Below are positions 6,403 through 9,327 of a stretch of 9,327 bases of DNA, piece by piece. A program made the position numbers and the translations under genes. Below the pieces are notes generated by a model that did no database searches, was not told the DNA's origin, and was given only the letters and a program-made list of their open reading frames with translations. Each line of letters opens with the position of its first letter. Position 1 is the stretch's first letter. The stretch spans positions 1 to 9,327 of the forward strand of contig NZ_CAMPHI010000082.1 of assembly GCF_946885955.1 (NCBI RefSeq), read 5' to 3'. This DNA comes from an uncultured Pseudomonas sp. (lineage in GTDB: Bacteria; Pseudomonadota; Gammaproteobacteria; Pseudomonadales; Pseudomonadaceae).

Positions 6403-6732
6403 TCAGAGCGCTCTCAGCATCAGATGCGCCGGGTACATGGCGTAGACCAGTGCCCCGGTCAGCAGAAGGCTTGCTGCTGCGATCCTGCCCGCATGGGCCC
6501 TGAGCTCCTGCCGATATGCCGCCCAGATCAGGATTCCGAGCGTGAGGAGCGGAGCCAGAAGCCAGGCCGCACCGATGGCAAAAGCCGCCGCGGACCAGGC
6601 GGGGGTGCCTCCATAAACGGAATTGAAGATGGCCTGGAACTGCGCGACAGCTGGTGTTTGCGTCCAGTACCAGATAATAAGCCCCTGCAGCAGAGTCGAA
6701 ATCAATGCCAGGGATATCGCAAGCGCCCTCAT
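6403..6732 (-). CDS. Small three-helix membrane protein, unrecognised
   Basis: A 109-residue hydrophobic protein that I cannot place in a family. Three membrane segments are likely at about 5-23, 46-71 and 82-100, with a short loop containing TPAWS and a basic stretch AYRQELRAHAGR (72-83) between segments 2 and 3. There is no signal cleavage site or motif to suggest a function. The start at 6732 follows AAGGAAG with a good spacer, and the leader resembles that of the next gene (AAGGAAGA before each ATG). Codon use is unusual: four of five arginines are AGG or AGA, and ATA, GGA and CTT are present, unlike the neighbouring genes. This hints at foreign origin or weak expression. It is the first gene of the probable unit with DUF2834. 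The 163-base spacer upstream holds the rimO terminator and no promoter I can defend. Confidence 0.65.
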   Translation of the reverse strand: MRALAISLALISTLLQGLIIWYWTQTPAVAQFQAIFNSVYGGTPAWSAAAFAIGAAWLLAPLLTLGILIWAAYRQELRAHAGRIAAASLLLTGALVYAMYPAHLMLRAL

Positions 6733-6847
6733 TGTTTCTTCCTTGAACAGGTATTGCTAAACCGTCCGTATCGGGCTGCTTTCGGTGGGATGGCTAAAAG
6801 CTCGCCCCGGCTTTCTCAGCCTTTGCCTGAGCGGGACTGGCCAACAA

Positions 6848-6878
6848 AAAAAGCCCCTGGGTTGTAACGGGGCTTTTT
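6848..6878 (-). terminator. Intrinsic terminator of rimO, bidirectional form
   Basis: A 10-bp perfect inverted repeat, AAAAAGCCCC and GGGGCTTTTT with an 11-base loop, ends 18 bases beyond the rimO stop codon. On the minus strand the GC stem is followed by seven T residues, the classic form of an intrinsic terminator. The plus strand also ends in five T residues, so it could work both ways, although no plus-strand gene reads into it. Confidence 0.9.
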
Positions 6879-6895
6879 ATCTGCGTTGCGCCGGA

Positions 6896-8218
6896 TCAGA
6901 TCAACTCGGCCCACATGTCGTACTCGTCGGCATCGACGATACGTACGCGAACTTTATCGCCGGGGTTGATCGCGGTGCTGTTGATAAACACGCTGCCGTC
7001 GATTTCCGGAGCATCGGCGTAGCAGCGGGCGACGGCGCCCTGGTCGTCGACTTCGTCGATCAGTACGTCCATTTCCTTGCCGACTTTCAGTTGCAGGCGC
7101 GCGGTGCTGATGGCTTGTTGATGGGCCATGAAGCGATCCCAGCGGTCCTGTTTGACGTCGTCCGGCACCGGGTTGTCGAGCAGGTTGGCCGGGGCGCCTT
7201 CGACCGGCGAGTACTGGAAGCAGCCGACGCGGTCGAGCTGGGCTTCGCTCAGCCAGTCGAGCAGGTACTGGAAGTCTTCTTCGGTTTCGCCGGGGAAGCC
7301 GACGATAAAGGTCGAGCGGATGGTCAGCTCCGGGCAGATCTCGCGCCAGGCCTTGATTCGCGCCAGGGTCTTGTCCTCGAAGGCCGGACGCTTCATGGCT
7401 TTCAGCACTTTCGGGCTGGCGTGCTGGAAGGGGATGTCCAGGTAGGGCAACAGCTTGCCGGCGGCCATCAGCGGGATCAGTTCGTCGACGTGCGGGTAGG
7501 GGTAGACATAGTGCAGGCGCACCCAGACGCCCATGCTTGACAGCGCTTCGCAGAGTTCGGTCATGCGGGTTTTCACCGGCTGGCCGTTCCAGAAGTCGGT
7601 CTTGTACTTCATGTCGACGCCGTAGGCGCTGGTGTCCTGGCTGATCACCAGGAGTTCCTTGACCCCGGCCTTGACCAGGCGCTCGGCTTCGCTGAGCACT
7701 TCGCCGACCGGGCGGCTGACCAGTTTGCCGCGCATCGAGGGGATGATGCAGAAGCTGCAGCTGTGGTTGCAGCCTTCGGAAATCTTCAGGTAGGCATAGT
7801 GGCGTGGAGTCAGCTTGACCCCCTGCGGCGGCACCAGATCGATCAGCGGGTTGTGATCCTGGCGCGGCGGTACCACCTCATGCACGGCGTTGACCACCTG
7901 CTCGTACTGCTGCGGACCGGTGACCGAAAGTACGCTGGGGTGCACATCACGGATGCTGCCTTCTTCCACGCCCATGCAGCCGGTGACGATGACCTTGCCG
8001 TTTTCTTTGATCGCTTCGCCGATCACTTCCAGGGACTCGGCCTTGGCGCTGTCGATAAAGCCGCAGGTGTTGACCACCACCACGTCGGCGTCCTGATAGG
8101 TCGGCACTACTTCGTAACCTTCCATGCGCAGCTGGGTCAGGATGCGTTCGGAGTCGACCAGGGCTTTCGGGCAACCAAGGCTGACAAAACCGACTTTCGG
8201 CGTGGCGGGGGTGGACAT
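6896..8218 (-). CDS. rimO: Ribosomal protein S12 methylthiotransferase RimO
   Basis: A 440-residue radical-SAM enzyme that adds a methylthio group to the conserved aspartate (Asp89 in E. coli numbering) of ribosomal protein S12. Three domains are seen in order. The N-terminal MTTase domain carries the auxiliary-cluster cysteines Cys16 ([12 protein letters not shown]), Cys52 (NTCGFI) and Cys81 (TGCMG). The radical-SAM core carries CNHSCSFC (Cys150, Cys154, Cys157) and downstream [14 protein letters not shown]-terminal TRAM domain spans roughly 372-440. The [12 protein letters not shown] block separates RimO from MiaB. The length matches the family and no damage is seen. GAGGT precedes the ATG by about 7 bases. 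A promoter-like TAGAAT lies about 60 bases upstream and an intrinsic terminator follows, so the gene probably forms its own transcript. Confidence 0.97.
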   Translation of the reverse strand: MSTPATPKVGFVSLGCPKALVDSERILTQLRMEGYEVVPTYQDADVVVVNTCGFIDSAKAESLEVIGEAIKENGKVIVTGCMGVEEGSIRDVHPSVLSVTGPQQYEQVVNAVHEVVPPRQDHNPLIDLVPPQGVKLTPRHYAYLKISEGCNHSCSFCIIPSMRGKLVSRPVGEVLSEAERLVKAGVKELLVISQDTSAYGVDMKYKTDFWNGQPVKTRMTELCEALSSMGVWVRLHYVYPYPHVDELIPLMAAGKLLPYLDIPFQHASPKVLKAMKRPAFEDKTLARIKAWREICPELTIRSTFIVGFPGETEEDFQYLLDWLSEAQLDRVGCFQYSPVEGAPANLLDNPVPDDVKQDRWDRFMAHQQAISTARLQLKVGKEMDVLIDEVDDQGAVARCYADAPEIDGSVFINSTAINPGDKVRVRIVDADEYDMWAELI

Positions 8219-8279
8219 ACGGCGACCTCAGGCGTGGGGCGGCTGGCGCTGGGATGCGCCGCTGATCAAAAAGTGTGCG

Positions 8280-8308
8280 ATTCTAACGGCGGATCGCGGG
8301 CTTGACCA
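8280..8308 (-). promoter_or_regulatory. Putative sigma-70 promoter of rimO
   Basis: On the minus strand a TAGAAT (8280-8285, one mismatch to TATAAT) is preceded by TGGTCA (8303-8308, four of six matches to TTGACA) with a 17-base spacer. The -10 box lies about 62 bases before the rimO start codon. The -35 match is only fair. Confidence 0.45.
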
Positions 8309-8415
8309 GCGCCATGAGGGTTCTCGATTGGCAATACCCTTGGCTTGGCGACGAGGGGGCCGCATAGCGTCGGCGCGCCAGCAGCCCTGGGCTTCGCTAA
8401 AGCTGCGCGTCGCCC

Positions 8416-8440
8416 GGTGGCCATCCTTGCGATGGCCACC
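8416..8440. repeat. Perfect 10-bp hairpin in the rimO-cytochrome b561 spacer
   Basis: Arms GGTGGCCATC and GATGGCCACC flank a 5-base loop CTTGC. It lies in the 285-base spacer 8219-8503, downstream of the cytochrome b561 stop and upstream of the rimO promoter. No T-tract adjoins it, so it is not a typical intrinsic terminator. A second, imperfect hairpin at about 8454-8486 (GTTTC with GAAAC, and outer CAGGC with GCCTG) is nearer the cytochrome gene. The surrounding GC-rich sequence could be a dispersed intergenic repeat of pseudomonads, which is inference. Confidence 0.55.
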
Positions 8441-8503
8441 CGCACATCCACCAACAGGCTGGTTTCTCCGGGGAGGGAAACGGCCTGTGGCGTGCTCGAT
8501 CGT

Positions 8504-9052
8504 CTATTTGCTGGTCGGCAGTAGCATCCGCAACGCGTTGTCGCGACGGATCAGGTGGTGATAGATGCCGGCGGCGGCGTGCAGGCCGATCAGCCAGTAG
8601 CCGGATTCGGCGATCCAGACGTGCCAGTGTTCGATCTGCCTGGCCAGTGCCCGGTCCTTGTCGAGCAGCGCCGGCAGCTCCAGGCCAAAGGCCGCGATCG
8701 GCTTGCCTTCGGCGCTGAGCAGCAGCCAGCCGAGCAGCGGGGTGCAGATCATCAGCAGATACAGGGCCAGGTACATCAGCTTGGCCACGTTTACCTGCAG
8801 GGCGGGGGGCGCCGGCTGGATGCGCGGACTAGGGGCGACTAGCCTGGCTATCAGGCGCACCCAGACCAGGGCGAAAATCGACAGGCCAAGCAGGAAGTGC
8901 AATTCCTTCATCACCGTACGGCCATCGCTGCCTTTGGGGAAGATGCCGCGAAATTCCATGGTGAAGTAGACGGCGGCAATCATCAGCAGCATCAGCCAGT
9001 GCAGGCCAAGCGACAGGTTGCCATAGCGGCTTTCGGTGTTTTTCCAAGACAT
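8504..9052 (-). CDS. Cytochrome b561 (CybB-like)
   Basis: A 182-residue four-helix membrane protein of the prokaryotic cytochrome b561 family, which binds two b-type hemes and passes electrons between the quinone pool and another partner; E. coli CybB is a superoxide:quinone oxidoreductase. Membrane segments lie at about 16-32, 50-70, 90-112 and 149-168. The heme-ligand histidines are His18 (GLHW), His52 (ELHF), His144 (WHVW) and His158 (GLHA); the 14-residue gap between the last two matches CybB. The start at 9052 gives the usual MSWKNTESRYG opening, with GGAG about 8 bases upstream. Frames to 9073 and 9247 stay open but lack a ribosome binding site or run into the tRNA terminator. It lies alone between terminators and rimO; the natural electron partner is not evident. 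Confidence 0.92.
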   Translation of the reverse strand: MSWKNTESRYGNLSLGLHWLMLLMIAAVYFTMEFRGIFPKGSDGRTVMKELHFLLGLSIFALVWVRLIARLVAPSPRIQPAPPALQVNVAKLMYLALYLLMICTPLLGWLLLSAEGKPIAAFGLELPALLDKDRALARQIEHWHVWIAESGYWLIGLHAAAGIYHHLIRRDNALRMLLPTSK

Positions 9053-9180
9053 AAGGGCCAGCTCCAACTGCATTGTTGAACGTGAGTGCCAGGGGGCTGT
9101 CGACCTTTGCTCGCGAGCCAGCGTGCCTCGCATCGTGCGGGCGGGTTTCGCCGTGCCGCAGTGAGATGTCGACGCCGCCC

Positions 9181-9203
9181 AGCTTAAGGCCCGAAGCTTA
9201 AGG
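9181..9203. repeat. Direct 9-bp repeat upstream of cytochrome b561
   Basis: AGCTTAAGG occurs at 9181-9189 and again at 9195-9203, a 14-base period, each containing the palindrome CTTAAG. It lies about 130-150 bases upstream of the cytochrome b561 start, in the 221-base spacer 9053-9273. It could be a regulator binding pair; no clear promoter hexamers were seen near it. Confidence 0.3.
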
Positions 9204-9236
9204 GTTGCTGAGCTGATATCTTTTTCACGCGCAAAC

Positions 9237-9266
9237 AAAAAGGCCACTCGATTGAGTGGCCTTTTT
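9237..9266 (-). terminator. Intrinsic terminator of the tRNA-fMet transcript
   Basis: A 13-bp perfect inverted repeat, AAAAAGGCCACTC and GAGTGGCCTTTTT with loop GATT, lies 7 bases beyond the 3' end of the tRNA. On the minus strand a GC-rich stem followed by five T residues forms a textbook intrinsic terminator. It is symmetrical and could also stop plus-strand transcripts. Confidence 0.93.
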
Positions 9267-9273
9267 GAGTATC

Positions 9274-9327
<54 letters not shown>

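Noticed and set aside
8266..8454. A 62-codon minus-strand frame between cytochrome b561 and rimO.
   Set aside because: It runs through the hairpin and the putative rimO promoter, has no ribosome binding site and no recognisable domain.
9053..9247. An N-terminal extension of cytochrome b561 by 65 residues.
   Set aside because: It would begin inside the tRNA terminator and lacks the hydrophobic or family pattern; the start at 9052 matches the family.

Overview
The window is a GC-rich stretch of bacterial chromosome that reads as Pseudomonas or a very close relative. The signs are the RimO sequence, the COG2509 oxidoreductase, the COG3650 lipoprotein, a cytochrome b561, intergenic two-hairpin palindromic repeats of a pseudomonad type, and an initiator tRNA. 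Ten protein-coding genes are supported, plus one tRNA cut by the right edge, two clear intrinsic terminators, one tandem repeat and several hairpins.

Layout from left to right. Positions 1-223 hold two copies of a palindromic repeat. Next comes a two-gene plus-strand unit: a GNAT acetyltransferase (289-798) and a DUF488/YeaO-family protein (840-1235), separated by a perfect hairpin that abuts the second ribosome binding site. A large FAD/NAD(P)-dependent oxidoreductase (2862-1246, minus) converges on this pair. Across a 264-base divergent spacer lies pfkB (3127-4074, plus), encoding a 6-phosphofructokinase-2-type sugar kinase. A type I glyceraldehyde-3-phosphate dehydrogenase-family gene (5080-4082, minus) converges on pfkB, and one hairpin covers both stop codons. 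Further right, all genes are on the minus strand: a three-gene run of a small membrane protein (6732-6403), a DUF2834 membrane protein (6380-6057) and a COG3650 lipoprotein (5984-5313); then rimO (8218-6896) with a strong terminator; then cytochrome b561 (9052-8504); then tRNA-fMet (from 9274 past the edge) with its own terminator.

The most biologically telling part is the pfkB/gap pair. Most well-studied pseudomonads lack a 6-phosphofructokinase and use the Entner-Doudoroff route, so a PfkB with intact catalytic residues beside a GAPDH-family gene suggests this strain may run, or once ran, the upper Embden-Meyerhof step. The remaining genes are housekeeping (rimO, tRNA) or conserved genes of uncertain role. 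I see no mobile element, CRISPR array, toxin-antitoxin pair, defence island or clearly novel multi-gene system. The less ordinary items are the tandem repeat, several perfect hairpins, a dehydrogenase with mixed subfamily features, and one small membrane gene with foreign-looking codon use.
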